From: Mesobacillus jeotgali | GTDB lineage: Bacteria > Bacillota > Bacilli > Bacillales > Cytobacillaceae | Length of the DNA stretch: 64,000 nt | Assembly: GCF_031759225.1 (NCBI RefSeq) | Contig: NZ_CP134494.1 | Span: forward strand, 1,114,501-1,178,500 | Reading direction: 5' to 3' | Shown here: in pieces, positions 19,146 to 27,738 of the stretch | How the letters are laid out: every line of letters starts with the position of its first letter | Position numbering within the stretch: position 1 is the first letter of the stretch | Notes under the pieces: model-generated | The model's input: the letters and a program-made list of their open reading frames with translations, nothing else | Databases searched by the model: none | What the model was told of the DNA's origin: nothing | Made by a program: the position numbers and the translations under genes

Positions 19146-19706
19146 TCAAGGATATAGGGCATTCCTTTCATGCCATTCTCTTGCAAGAAGACCGTAAACG
19201 ATTAAATCATGAAAGGTGCCATTCAAGTATTCTCCATCACGAATGACACCCTCCTCGAAAAAGCCAAGCTTCCTCGGGATTGCCTTGCTTTTGTGATTGT
19301 CCTTGCCGCAGCGGATTTCAATTCGGTTAAGTCCCAGCTCATAAAAAGCATGGTTTAATACCGCTGTCACAGTTCTTACCGTTATGCCCCTTCCTTGCAG
19401 TTTCTCCGATAGATAATAACCGATGCTTGCCTGAGAGTTGTTCCAATCAATAGCATGCAGGCTGATACTCCCTGCAAGGGCTCCCCTGTATCGAATTCCA
19501 AAATGACTGCTTCTCCCTTCTTGATGATTTTTCTGCCACATCTGTATCACCGTAGAAAATTGTCCAGGATACTGAATCCCGTCAATCCAAGGAAGCCATT
19601 TCCTCAAATAGCGGCGGTTGGAATCCACTAGCCTGAACAACTCACCGGCTTCTTGCAGCTCAAAAATTCGAAGTTCAAGTTCACGATCAACCTTCAATGT
19701 TAACAT
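19146..19706 (-). CDS. GNAT acetyltransferase, RimJ/RimL type
   Basis: A 186-residue acyltransferase that moves an acetyl group from acetyl-CoA to an amine, possibly a protein N-terminus. Visible elements are the N-terminal ELRIFELQEAGELF, the central ASIGYYLSEKLQGRGI with the acetyl-CoA pyrophosphate loop (Q-x-G-R-G), and LNRIEIRCGKDNHKSKAIPRKLGF. Start ATG 19706 follows AAGGAGG at 5 bp; the longer frame would run through this site. Substrate is unknown. It is divergent from the dicarboxylate symporter gene. Confidence 0.83.
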   Translation of the reverse strand: MLTLKVDRELELRIFELQEAGELFRLVDSNRRYLRKWLPWIDGIQYPGQFSTVIQMWQKNHQEGRSSHFGIRYRGALAGSISLHAIDWNNSQASIGYYLSEKLQGRGITVRTVTAVLNHAFYELGLNRIEIRCGKDNHKSKAIPRKLGFFEEGVIRDGEYLNGTFHDLIVYGLLAREWHERNALYP

Positions 19707-19832
19707 ATGGACCTCCTTACACTTTCTTCTGCTGGTAGTTTTGACCAATTAATTTCTTGTGGTTTTATGACAACCGAAAGAGGGAAAAAAGCTTTACATT
19801 GTTTTTTATACTTTTTTTTTGGGAGGATCCTT

Positions 19833-21107
19833 ATGAAACTAACGACGAAGATTTTGATTGGCCTTGGCCTTGGAGCGATGACCGGGCTGATTCTCAACAT
19901 TTTTTCACCCGAATTATTCACTATTTTAGATAAATTCTTATTCACGCCTCTCGGCAAGATATTCATCAATTTAATCAGTATGCTTGTCGTACCGATTGTC
20001 TTATTTTCAATTATTCTTGGAACTGCTGGACTAGGCGACCCAAAAAAACTCGGCAGGCTAGGCTTTAAGACTGTAAGCTACTTTTTATCTACAACAGCCA
20101 TAGCAATCATAATTGGTCTTGCCCTGGCACATTTAATAAAGCCTGGCTTGATGGGCCAGTTTGATACGAGTGGGGCGGAATTCAAGGCTGAAAAAGCTCC
20201 GCCAGTAAGCGAAACCTTTTTAAATCTTATTCCGGCAAACCCGTTTGAAGCACTGACAACTGGCAATATGCTTCAGGTTATTGTGTTTGCGCTATTCATC
20301 GGGATTGCGTTAACTGCACTTGGGGATAAAACGAAGGGGATTTTAAATCTGGTTGAACAAGGAAACGAGATCATGATGTATCTTGTAGGCCTTGTCATGA
20401 AGTTTGCTCCGTATGGAACTTTTGGGTTGATCGCAACGGCTATCGGCAGCCAGGGACTTGACGCCATCAAGGCTATGGGTGTTTACATGTTAGTTGTTGT
20501 TCTTGCGTTGCTGATCCATGCATTATTGACCTATGGATCGACAGTGTACTTCATGGGGAAGATGAATCCTTTCAAGTTTTTCAAAGGATTCTCACCAGCA
20601 ATGGGAGTGGCCTTCAGTACATCAAGCAGTAATGCAACACTGCCAATATCAATGGAAACAGCACAGAAAAATCTTGGTGTCCCTAAATCTGTCAGTAGCT
20701 TCGTGCAGCCGCTTGGAGCGACAATCAACATGGACGGCACGGCCATCATGCAGGGTGTAGCTACCATCTTCATAGCCCAAGTATACGGTGTAGACCTGAC
20801 AATGGCGGAACTGCTGACGGTTGTATTGACAGCTGTCCTTGCGAGTATCGGGACTGCAGGTGTTCCAGGTGTGGGCCTGATCATGCTGGCAATGGTTCTA
20901 CAGTCTGTTGGCCTGCCTGTTGAAGGAATCGGCCTGATTCTAGGCATCGACCGTTTACTCGATATGGCCCGTACTGCTGTCAATATTACAGGAGATGCGG
21001 CTTGTGCAGTCATCGTTGCTGAGTCTGAAAAAAAACATGCATTGCTTCCGGAGAAGAGCAAGGTAAGAAAAGTAGCGGAAGACCGGTCGCTTGAATCTTT
21101 TAAATAA
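19833..21107 (+). CDS. Dicarboxylate/amino acid:cation symporter (DAACS/GltP-DctP type)
   Basis: A 424-residue secondary transporter that couples uptake of glutamate, aspartate or C4-dicarboxylates to Na+ or H+. Family marks are AFSTSSSNATLPISMETA (hairpin 1 serine-rich loop), NMDGTAIMQGV in helix 7 and DRLLDMARTAVNITGDA in helix 8. The ATG at 19833 follows GGGAGG at 6 bp; the open frame extends 42 codons upstream without a ribosome site. Substrate cannot be separated by eye. A terminator follows. Confidence 0.87.
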   Translation: MKLTTKILIGLGLGAMTGLILNIFSPELFTILDKFLFTPLGKIFINLISMLVVPIVLFSIILGTAGLGDPKKLGRLGFKTVSYFLSTTAIAIIIGLALAHLIKPGLMGQFDTSGAEFKAEKAPPVSETFLNLIPANPFEALTTGNMLQVIVFALFIGIALTALGDKTKGILNLVEQGNEIMMYLVGLVMKFAPYGTFGLIATAIGSQGLDAIKAMGVYMLVVVLALLIHALLTYGSTVYFMGKMNPFKFFKGFSPAMGVAFSTSSSNATLPISMETAQKNLGVPKSVSSFVQPLGATINMDGTAIMQGVATIFIAQVYGVDLTMAELLTVVLTAVLASIGTAGVPGVGLIMLAMVLQSVGLPVEGIGLILGIDRLLDMARTAVNITGDAACAVIVAESEKKHALLPEKSKVRKVAEDRSLESFK

Positions 21108-21116
21108 AGAAGTAAA

Positions 21117-21141
21117 GACCCCGCCAATTCAGGCGGGGTCT
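21117..21141 (+). terminator. Intrinsic hairpin after the symporter
   Basis: GACCCCGCC-aattca-GGCGGGGTC stem. The downstream T content is modest (TCATTATT). On the minus strand the flank is TTTACTTCTTT, so it may serve the converging kinase gene too. Confidence 0.65.
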
Positions 21142-21160
21142 CATTATTCTGATAGATATT

Positions 21161-22291
21161 TTAGATTTCGATCCTTGTTAAAGGCAGAAGCATGATGAAA
21201 GACGTTTTGTCCGGTTCTGATGAACAGGCAAGTATGCCTTTATGCTTTTCGATGATTTCCCGGCAGACGAACAATCCAAGTCCGGTACCAAGTGTCTTGG
21301 TTGTAACGAAAGGCTCAAAAATCGTCTTTAACAAATGGTCAGGAATGACTGGCCCATTATTTGAAATTTCTATTTTGATATGGGTATCATTCACGAAAAA
21401 TCCTTTGATTTCGATTTTCGGATCATCACGATACTGGCTCAATACATCAATTGCATTGAAGATGATGTTGATCAGGACTTGCCTGATTTCATCCGCATAG
21501 CCGTACAACTCCATATCTTCGGCTACTTCCTTGATGATCCGGACATTCGTGTCAAGAATGCTGGGATAAAGGAAGTTTAGAACTTCATCAATCATCTTAT
21601 TCAGTGAGAAAACAGTCTTTTCTTTTCCAATCAACTCTTTTTTTGACAGCAACAGGAATTGGGAAATCCGGAAATTCAGTTGTTCAAGTTCGCTTGAGAT
21701 GATATCGAGATACTTCATATCTTGATGTTCAGATCTCAGGAGCTGGATGAAGCCCTGAATCGAAGTTAATGGATTGCGGAATTCATGGATGAAGCTAGAC
21801 GTCATTTGGCCGAGAAGCGTCAGTCTGTCTTTATGTGTAGAATCAATGAACTGGTTCTTTTCCTCGATGATCTTATTTTTCTGTTCATTATAATAAGATA
21901 CAGCGTAATACAAAAAGGTATCAAAACAGTAATTGATCCGGTTGATGGCCTCTTGCATTTCAGTCCATTCCATATTCAATTTATGGAGATGTTTGTATAC
22001 CACGGAGCGTCCGGAATTGACATTATAGACAAAATCGCCAATGTTAATGTCTGCCCGTACCCGTTCCTCTCCGACTATAAAAGCAAGCTCTTGGATATGC
22101 TCTTCCAATTCTTCGTTTGTCTTAGAAAAAACCGAGAGAATGACTTCATACATTCTCTCTGCGTTCTTACTTATTTTTTCTTTATATGGATCATCTTCTG
22201 AAACGATTATATTATCGGTCCAGTCGGCTATCAGATTTTCTTTTTCACTAGTCAGGAAGCTAAGCAATCGGTTATCCGTAATTGGCAGCAT
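21161..22291 (-). CDS. Cytoplasmic histidine kinase with RsbR-like N-terminal domain
   Basis: A 376-residue orphan kinase. The N-terminal 150 residues are helical (LLSFLTSEKENLIADWTDNI ... FVYNVNSGRSVVYKHLHKL) and resemble the globin-fold RsbR/RsbU sensor domain. The phosphoacceptor is His169 in SSFIHEFRNPLTSIQGFIQLL, again of the Spo0 phosphorelay type. The ATPase domain has N-box NIIFNAIDVL and G2 GTGLGL. The G1 box reads ISNNGPVIPD, with Asn at the usual Asp position, a feature seen in some sporulation kinases. No partner regulator is adjacent. GGGGGA precedes the ATG. It is the second phosphorelay-type kinase within 3 kb. Confidence 0.85.
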   Translation of the reverse strand: MLPITDNRLLSFLTSEKENLIADWTDNIIVSEDDPYKEKISKNAERMYEVILSVFSKTNEELEEHIQELAFIVGEERVRADINIGDFVYNVNSGRSVVYKHLHKLNMEWTEMQEAINRINYCFDTFLYYAVSYYNEQKNKIIEEKNQFIDSTHKDRLTLLGQMTSSFIHEFRNPLTSIQGFIQLLRSEHQDMKYLDIISSELEQLNFRISQFLLLSKKELIGKEKTVFSLNKMIDEVLNFLYPSILDTNVRIIKEVAEDMELYGYADEIRQVLINIIFNAIDVLSQYRDDPKIEIKGFFVNDTHIKIEISNNGPVIPDHLLKTIFEPFVTTKTLGTGLGLFVCREIIEKHKGILACSSEPDKTSFIMLLPLTRIEI

Positions 22292-22539
22292 TTCATTAAG
22301 TCCCCCAGTTTTTCATTTCGGTATTAAAGATTCGAGGAAAAAACCGAAATCCCTTTGTCGAATAATAAGAACATCCGCAGAAATGAGTCGAATAGCTAAA
22401 AATGTGACAAAAGACCGATATTTTTAGCAATACTGGCTGAGTTTTGTCAAATCTGTTCGACATCGACTGAAAAGTTTAAGCTATGACTTGTGATAATATA
22501 TTTAAAGTAGTATATTCATAGTGTAGAAACTAAATAATA

Positions 22540-22686
22540 ACCACAAGGGGAGCTGCCTAGTGCAGCTGAGAGTGAGCGGCCGAGTTCTTACCCTTTGAAC
22601 CTGTTAGTTAATGCTAGCGAAGGAATGTGGATGCGATAGGAAAGCAATCTTGGGAATCCTATATCGATCCCTGATTGCTTTTTTTG
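22540..22686 (+). promoter_or_regulatory. TPP (THI-box) riboswitch with terminator
   Basis: The conserved thi-box blocks are present: AAGGGGAGCTGCC, GCTGAGAGTGAGC, ACCCTTTGAACCTGTTAGTTAATGC shape, and GCGAAGGAATGTGG. A terminator stem with AAGCAATC (22642) and GATTGCTT (22673) arms plus seven T follows. Thiamine pyrophosphate binding should stop transcription before thiT. Confidence 0.95.
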
Positions 22687-22749
22687 TTTCTGAAGCAGAA
22701 AAGGCGTGTTAGAAACGGACCTCATTCTGAAAAGAAGGAGGAACTAAAC

Positions 22750-23346
22750 ATGAAACAAAAACAAACTCTCTTTTTAGTGGAAATTGCCGTATTTTCCGCA
22801 CTGGCTTATTTGCTGGATTTATTTTCTGGATTCTTATTCTCAAGAATCTGGCCGCAGGGCGGTTCCGTATCGATTGCGATGGTGCCCGTATTCCTGATGG
22901 CGTTCCGCTGGGGGATCAAGGGCGGTGCAATCACTGGACTGCTGCTGGGACTATTGCAATTCATCCTCGGCTTTTCGCAGATATACCATCCTGTTCAGGG
23001 CTTCATCGACTATGTGGTTGCCTTCACTATTCTCGGAGCTGCCGGCATTTTTGCAAGGCAAATCAAAGAGAATATCCAGAATGGAGAAAAGAAAAAGTGG
23101 ATTGGTTTCATCATCGCTGGGACTTTCATTGGAAGTCTTCTCCGCTTTGTCGCACACTTCTTTTCCGGGTGGATCTTTTTTGGAGTATGGGCGCCAGAGG
23201 GACAGCCAGCGTGGCTTTATTCCATTATCTATAATGGAACATACATGATCCCTAGCATGATCTTAAGTGCCATCATCATTATACTTGTCATCGGATATGC
23301 ACCATCGAGGATGGTGAAGTCTGCACCTGTTAGCAATAGATTATGA
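22750..23346 (+). CDS. thiT: ECF-type thiamine transporter substrate-binding protein
   Basis: A 198-residue S-component with six membrane helices that binds thiamine and works with the shared EcfA-EcfA'-EcfT energising module encoded elsewhere. Marks include ALAYLLDLFSGFLF, PQGGSVSIAMVPVFLMAFRWG (typical ThiT loop) and the conserved W/H region RFVAHFFSGWIFFG with YNGTYMIPS. ATG 22750 follows AAGGAGG; the longer ORF runs back into the terminator of the riboswitch. The TPP riboswitch independently supports thiamine as the ligand. Confidence 0.95.
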   Translation: MKQKQTLFLVEIAVFSALAYLLDLFSGFLFSRIWPQGGSVSIAMVPVFLMAFRWGIKGGAITGLLLGLLQFILGFSQIYHPVQGFIDYVVAFTILGAAGIFARQIKENIQNGEKKKWIGFIIAGTFIGSLLRFVAHFFSGWIFFGVWAPEGQPAWLYSIIYNGTYMIPSMILSAIIIILVIGYAPSRMVKSAPVSNRL

Positions 23347-23494
23347 TAAAGATGGGAGCTGATTATTTCAGCTTCCTCTTTTATATTCAACCATATACCC
23401 TGATAGGTATATAATGAGAATGAAGTAACTATAGAGAAAAATATTGTCAATTATATGGAGTTTGCTTGGAATGCAGAGTTAAAATCCCTATATA

Positions 23495-23558
23495 GTGACT
23501 TAAGTCACAGTGAAAGTTGTTCTGAACTGGTTAAATAAAGATAATCATTCTCATTTAG
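23495..23558 (+). promoter_or_regulatory. feo promoter region: candidate Fnr site and Fur box
   Basis: A perfect palindrome GTGACTTAAGTCAC (23495-23508), in context AGTGA-N6-TCACA, fits the Fnr/CRP-family consensus. A -10-like TAAATA at 23532-23537 puts its centre about 41.5 bp before the expected start. GATAATCATTCTCATTTAG at 23540-23558 fits the Fur box and would cover the start site. Activation by anaerobiosis and repression by iron are inferred. Confidence 0.6.
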
Positions 23559-23623
23559 ATAAAGTTGTGAAATGGAATCCAACTAAATTGCATAAAAACT
23601 ATTAAACAAAAAAGGTGATGGCT

Positions 23624-23848
23624 ATGCTGGGAAAATTAAAGACTGGTGAAAAAGGCCGGATCATGAATATAGCTAGTGCTGATAAATTTGTCAGAAGAAG
23701 ATTGCTTGATTTGGGGATAGCGGAGGGATCGGAAGTGTGCGTGAAATGCATCCTGCCTTTTGGAGGACCTGTGATGGTTGAATCCTGCGGGCAGTGCATC
23801 GGCATCCGCCGCAAGGAAGCGCTAAGGATTGAAGTGGAGCGAGTATGA
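23624..23848 (+). CDS. feoA: Ferrous iron transport protein A
   Basis: A 74-residue SH3-like protein that supports FeoB-driven Fe(II) uptake at the cytoplasmic face. The pattern is LKTGEKGRIMNIASADKFVRRRLLDLGIAEGSEV, followed by PFGGPVMVE and IGIRRKEALRIEVE. AAAGGTGAT fits best with ATG 23624; nearby GTG 23615 and ATG 23618 are alternatives. The stop overlaps the feoB start (ATGATG), indicating translational coupling. Confidence 0.9.
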   Translation: MLGKLKTGEKGRIMNIASADKFVRRRLLDLGIAEGSEVCVKCILPFGGPVMVESCGQCIGIRRKEALRIEVERV

Positions 23849-25857
23849 TGAACATTGCGCTTATTGGCAACCCGAACACGGGGAAAACATCATTGTTTAA
23901 TAACTTAACAGGTTCCTATGAATATGTAGGAAATTGGAGCGGGGTAACGGTCGAAAAAAAAGTCGGCCTCTTTAAAAATGGCAAGGATCAGCTTATTGAT
24001 CTTCCGGGAGTTTATACGTTAAATCCACTATCCAAAGATGAAGGGGTCGTAACGAACTTTTTCTTGAACGAACCATTTGAGAAACTCCTGAATATCCTGG
24101 ATGCTTCGCAGTTAAGGAGAAATCTCCACCTTACTATGCAGCTATTGGATTACGGAGCACCAGTCATAATCGGCTTAAATATGCTCGACGTTGCAAAAAA
24201 CAGGGGTATTCAAATAGATACTCACAAATTGTCGGAATCATTGGGTGTAGCAGTAGCTCCAGTGGTTGCAAGGACAGGCAAGGGTTGTAATGAACTTGCG
24301 GAGCTAGTGACAGGCGAAGCCGTAGGCACCGGGAAGCCGAACCTCGTTTATTATGGAAAAGGTATTGAAGCGGGTATTCTTGAGCTTGAGAACTTATTGG
24401 CCGGAAAGACTCAACACCCGATTCGCTGGCTTGCGCTTCAGTTGTTTGAAGGAAATCCATATGTGAGAAACTATCTGGCAACAATTTTGCACCAGGATGA
24501 AATTGACGAATTGATCAACCAGGTTTCTGTTGCCGAACAGAAAAATACCGGCAGCAGACAAGCACTTGACCAGGTAATCCACCGGAAGCGCAGTGAAGCA
24601 ATCGATAAAATAGTATCTGCAGCAACAACAAGAACGGGTGATAATAAGATTCCATTGACTGAGAAGGTTGACATGATTGTCACGAATAAATTCCTGGGCA
24701 TCCCTATTTTTCTTATCTTGATGTACATGATGTTCATGCTTACCTTTGACTGGCTTGGTTTCCCGCTGTCTGACGCATTGGATTCATTTCTGTCCGGACC
24801 AGTAACAACTGGGATCACGGCGGCACTGGCCGCAGCCGGTGCTTCATCATTCATCAAAGATCTGGTCCTTGACGGAATTGTAGCAGGGGTAGGGGGAGTC
24901 CTCGTCTTCGTGCCGCAAATCTTCATTTTGTTCTTTTTCATATCCTTACTGGAGGATTCGGGTTATATGGCCCGTGTCGCTCTGGTCATGGACCGCTTAA
25001 TGGAATCGGTCGGCTTGAATGGGAAGGCATTCATCCCGATGATGATCGGATTTGGCTGTAATGTGCCGGGCATCATGGCAGCAAGGACGATTGAGACGCC
25101 AAAGGAAAGGCTGATGACCATCCTGTTGACGCCGCTCATGTCATGTTCTGCACGGCTTCCAGTTTACGCTTTGTTTGTCGGGGCGTTTTTTCTGGAACAT
25201 AAAGCAGCTGTTGTTTTAAGTTTGTATGTTTTAGGAGTAGTGATTGCGCTTATTCTGGCAAAGGTATTCTCTGAGACGCTTTTGAAAGGCGAAACTTCTG
25301 TATTCGTCATTGAACTTCCGCCATACAGGCTTCCTCAGGCGAGGGCGCTTTGGAGAAGCACATGGGATAAGGGAAAGGGATTCGTGAAGAAGGCAGGAAC
25401 CTTCATTTTTGCCGGATCCGTCCTGATCTGGCTGCTTGCCTACGCAGGTCCGGAAGGCGTGAATGTCAGCATGGATGACAGCTATCTGGCGCTGCTTGGA
25501 GGCATTTTCGCACCGTTGTTTGCTCCTATTGGCTTTGGAACATGGCAGGCGAGTGCATCCTTATTCACTGGGTTCCTGGCGAAAGAATCAATCATTTCAA
25601 CGATGAACATCATTTACTTCGTCCCGGATGAAGCAAGTCTGCAAGGTTTGCTTGCTGCTCATTACACACCTTTGGCCGCATACAGCTTCATGGTCTTTAT
25701 CCTGCTATACATTCCTTGTCTGGCAACTACTGCAACGATTTACAAAGAAACGGGTTCAAAACGCTGGACCTCGTTTTCAATCATTTATGCCCTGGTTATC
25801 GCATATCTGTTATCTCTGGCCATTTATCAAGGCGGCATGCTCTTTGGATTTAGCTAA
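23845..25857 (+). CDS. feoB: Ferrous iron transport GTPase protein B
   Basis: A 670-residue membrane protein with an N-terminal GTPase and a permease domain that imports Fe(II). G1 is GNPNTGKTS at residues 8-16, G3 is DLPG and G4 is NMLD. A helical GDI-like spacer follows, then two Gate domains with conserved loops (GFGCNVPGIMAART, PLMSCSARLPVYALF) and the C-terminal PCLATTATIYKETGS. The length is slightly shorter than the E. coli protein and typical for Firmicutes. It is coupled to feoA upstream and followed 21 bp downstream by a small Cys-rich gene. Confidence 0.95.
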   Translation: MMNIALIGNPNTGKTSLFNNLTGSYEYVGNWSGVTVEKKVGLFKNGKDQLIDLPGVYTLNPLSKDEGVVTNFFLNEPFEKLLNILDASQLRRNLHLTMQLLDYGAPVIIGLNMLDVAKNRGIQIDTHKLSESLGVAVAPVVARTGKGCNELAELVTGEAVGTGKPNLVYYGKGIEAGILELENLLAGKTQHPIRWLALQLFEGNPYVRNYLATILHQDEIDELINQVSVAEQKNTGSRQALDQVIHRKRSEAIDKIVSAATTRTGDNKIPLTEKVDMIVTNKFLGIPIFLILMYMMFMLTFDWLGFPLSDALDSFLSGPVTTGITAALAAAGASSFIKDLVLDGIVAGVGGVLVFVPQIFILFFFISLLEDSGYMARVALVMDRLMESVGLNGKAFIPMMIGFGCNVPGIMAARTIETPKERLMTILLTPLMSCSARLPVYALFVGAFFLEHKAAVVLSLYVLGVVIALILAKVFSETLLKGETSVFVIELPPYRLPQARALWRSTWDKGKGFVKKAGTFIFAGSVLIWLLAYAGPEGVNVSMDDSYLALLGGIFAPLFAPIGFGTWQASASLFTGFLAKESIISTMNIIYFVPDEASLQGLLAAHYTPLAAYSFMVFILLYIPCLATTATIYKETGSKRWTSFSIIYALVIAYLLSLAIYQGGMLFGFS

Positions 25858-25878
25858 GCAGGGAAGGAGGAAGGTTTC

Positions 25879-26040
25879 ATGATTGCAAACATCTTAATAG
25901 GTGGAGCCATATTCGGATATGCCGGCTGGGCCTTCTACCGATTCATCAAGAAATCCAAGGAAGGTAAATGCGCTGCCTGCTCCATCAAAAACTCCTGCTC
26001 AAGCAACTGCAGCGTCATGGAGGAAAAACAGGTCAAATAA
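25879..26040 (+). CDS. FeoB-associated Cys-rich membrane protein
   Basis: A 53-residue protein. It begins MIANILIGGAIFGYAGW, one membrane helix up to about residue 23, followed by a basic stretch and four cysteines in a C31-x2-C34-x5-C40-x3-C44 arrangement. This is the layout of small FeoB-associated Cys-rich proteins, thought to help Feo function, perhaps by binding iron or a cluster. GGAAGGAGG lies 9 bp before the ATG. It is the last gene of the feo operon, followed by a terminator. Confidence 0.85.
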   Translation: MIANILIGGAIFGYAGWAFYRFIKKSKEGKCAACSIKNSCSSNCSVMEEKQVK

Positions 26041-26045
26041 ATCAA

Positions 26046-26081
26046 AAGGAGTGCAGTTTACTCAGCTGCATTCCTTTTTTT
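26046..26081 (+). terminator. Intrinsic terminator of the feo operon
   Basis: GGAGTGCAG...CTGCATTCC stem followed by T-rich tract. Confidence 0.85.
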
Positions 26082-26152
26082 CTTTATGAAATAATATACC
26101 TGATTCAAATTTACATAGCGGAAAATAAAAAATATTTTTAATTCAAACTTAT

Positions 26153-26172
26153 TTGGTGTAAAATTACACTAA
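26153..26172 (+). promoter_or_regulatory. Palindromic operator candidate before the XRE gene
   Basis: GTGTAA-aa-TTACAC, extended to a 20-bp near-palindrome, lies 25 bp before the start of the XRE regulator. A site in this place suggests autoregulation; the assignment is inferred. Confidence 0.45.
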
Positions 26173-26196
26173 AAGCAATTCAAAGGGATGAAGTGG

Positions 26197-26661
26197 ATGA
26201 CAAGGGATGAAATCATAAGCAGGGTATCGGAAAAAGTTAGGGTACTTCGGGCAGAAGTTGGTTATACACAGGATAAAATGGCTGATATCATTGGAATTTC
26301 CAAAAAGACGTTAGTCCAGATTGAAAAGGGCAGGGCTCAAGCCGGCTGGTCGACAGTCGTGGCGATAGCTGCCCTGTTCAGGGAAACAGAGACCATTCGG
26401 TTTTTGTTCGGAAATGAACCACTGGAAGTCCTTGAGACGATTGCCCATGAAGGCACAGATTACCGAAAAGAAAAAACATTGGGCGGTAAAGTCTGGTGGC
26501 GTGAAGTAACAAGGATTGGAGGATTCGTCATGCAGCAAAACATCCTTAGCCAGCATTACAGGATTCTGGATCAAGATGATTTCCGGATCTTCAGCAGCTT
26601 TGAAGAAAAGGAAACGATGGAGCGTTTAAAAGAAATTGCAGCTGAAGCAATGAACGGATAA
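26197..26661 (+). CDS. XRE-family transcriptional regulator
   Basis: About 154 residues. The N-terminal Cro/CI-type HTH is clear (VRVLRAEVGYTQDKMADIIGISKKTLVQIEKGR). The C-terminal half (TLGGKVWWREVTRIGGFVMQQNILSQHYRILDQDDFRIFSSF) is of unknown fold. This arrangement is common in Firmicutes as a stand-alone regulator with no known ligand. ATG 26197 has better spacing from AAAGGG than ATG 26188. Neighbours (feo, usp) do not reveal the target. Confidence 0.82.
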   Translation: MTRDEIISRVSEKVRVLRAEVGYTQDKMADIIGISKKTLVQIEKGRAQAGWSTVVAIAALFRETETIRFLFGNEPLEVLETIAHEGTDYRKEKTLGGKVWWREVTRIGGFVMQQNILSQHYRILDQDDFRIFSSFEEKETMERLKEIAAEAMNG

Positions 26662-26680
26662 ATCAAGAGGACCGAAATGA

Positions 26681-26708
26681 AAAAGCAGCCAGAGGGCTGC
26701 TTTTAATT
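26681..26708. terminator. Bidirectional intrinsic terminator
   Basis: AAAGCAGCC-agag-GGCTGCTTT hairpin with T-runs on both sides, between the converging XRE and usp genes. Confidence 0.85.
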
Positions 26709-26709
26709 T

Positions 26710-27228
26710 TTATTTCGCGATAAGCACATGGCAATGAGCGTTATTGGCTATTTTTTGACTTGCTCCACCAAGAAGCTTGCGCTTGATTCCCTCATTTCCG
26801 GACTGGCCGATGATAATCAAATCAGCATTCACGCTATTGGCGTAATCCACGATACTCTCGGATGGACTTCCTTCAAGGATAGAGTATTCAGTGTCGATGT
26901 TCAGTGCATCCAGTTCCGCCTTTGCGTTGTTGAAGGCTTGTTCGGAGCTGTGGGTTATGATGGAATGCTCGGATTTTTTTAGTGCTCCCTGTTCCATAGC
27001 CAGTGGAGGGACCTGGATACCATCAGCAGGAAAATTGTTGATCGGCAGATGCTCAATAGGACGCTCATTCGACTCAACCAATTCGCTTTTTACCTTCTCT
27101 TCAAAAACATGGCCAACAAACAACTTGACGCCCTCTCTATCAGCAGTGAATTCCTTTGCCAGTTGCAAAGCTTTATTGCCTCCCTCAGAATCATCGTAAG
27201 CGAGTACTACATTTTTTATTCCAGCCAT
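26710..27228 (-). CDS. Universal stress protein (UspA family)
   Basis: A 172-residue cytoplasmic stress protein. It begins IKNVVLAYDDSEGGNKALQLA and carries the ATP-binding signature IIIGQSGNEGIKRKLLGGASQKI (G-x2-G-x9-G-[AS]) near the C-terminus. An insertion between beta2 and the central helix (residues 55-95) is longer than usual. ATG 27228 follows GGAGG at 9 bp; a TTG three codons earlier is possible. Its upstream region contains the 52-bp repeats at 27372. Confidence 0.9.
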   Translation of the reverse strand: MAGIKNVVLAYDDSEGGNKALQLAKEFTADREGVKLFVGHVFEEKVKSELVESNERPIEHLPINNFPADGIQVPPLAMEQGALKKSEHSIITHSSEQAFNNAKAELDALNIDTEYSILEGSPSESIVDYANSVNADLIIIGQSGNEGIKRKLLGGASQKIANNAHCHVLIAK

Positions 27229-27371
27229 ATAGATCAACCTCCAAGATTAGAACTTCTTATAGTTCAATACCCACTTTTAAAATAGAACTAACTCATCTAA
27301 TAATTTCCAGATAGCCTAAGAAGTCCTCATAACATCGTGGATATCACATATTGGGGTTAGGAAAACTGATA

Positions 27372-27527
27372 TTCGGACAAAACAATGTCTCGGGCATGAG
27401 ATTTTGTCTGAAGTGACCTCGTGTTCGGACAAAATCGTGTCTCAGGCATACGATTTTGTCCTATGTGCTACGGGGTTCGGACAAAACAACGTCTCAATCA
27501 GGGGTTTTTGTCCGATGAGACCTGTAT
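27372..27527. repeat. Three tandem 52-bp repeats with inverted arms (array A)
   Basis: Copies begin at 27372, 27424 and 27476 with TTCGGACAAAA, exactly 52 bp apart. The middle copy has perfect 12-bp arms GGACAAAATCGT / ACGATTTTGTCC around an 11-bp loop. The outer copies keep the GGACAAAA / TTTTGTC core while other bases vary. The array lies between the divergent usp and PBP genes. No ORF or promoter role is evident. Confidence 0.9.
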
Positions 27528-27738
27528 TTGGTGATGAAGTTACCTTAACCTCGCCTGTGCAGTGGGATTTTTAATCAGGAGTCCCAAAAACCAAAGCCGT
27601 AAGGTATATATATTGGCCACACTGCTTGCTTATATGCCTTTTTTCCTCATTATTAGCCAATATGTGTTAATGCCTTTTAAAAATGGGTAAAAGAAAGTGT
27701 CATATTTATAAACTATTTTTAAAAGGTTGGGGTGCTCA

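Noticed and set aside
27372..27527. CRISPR array or tandem riboswitch
   Set aside because: Only three units, all parts of each unit are related, and no known aptamer core is visible.
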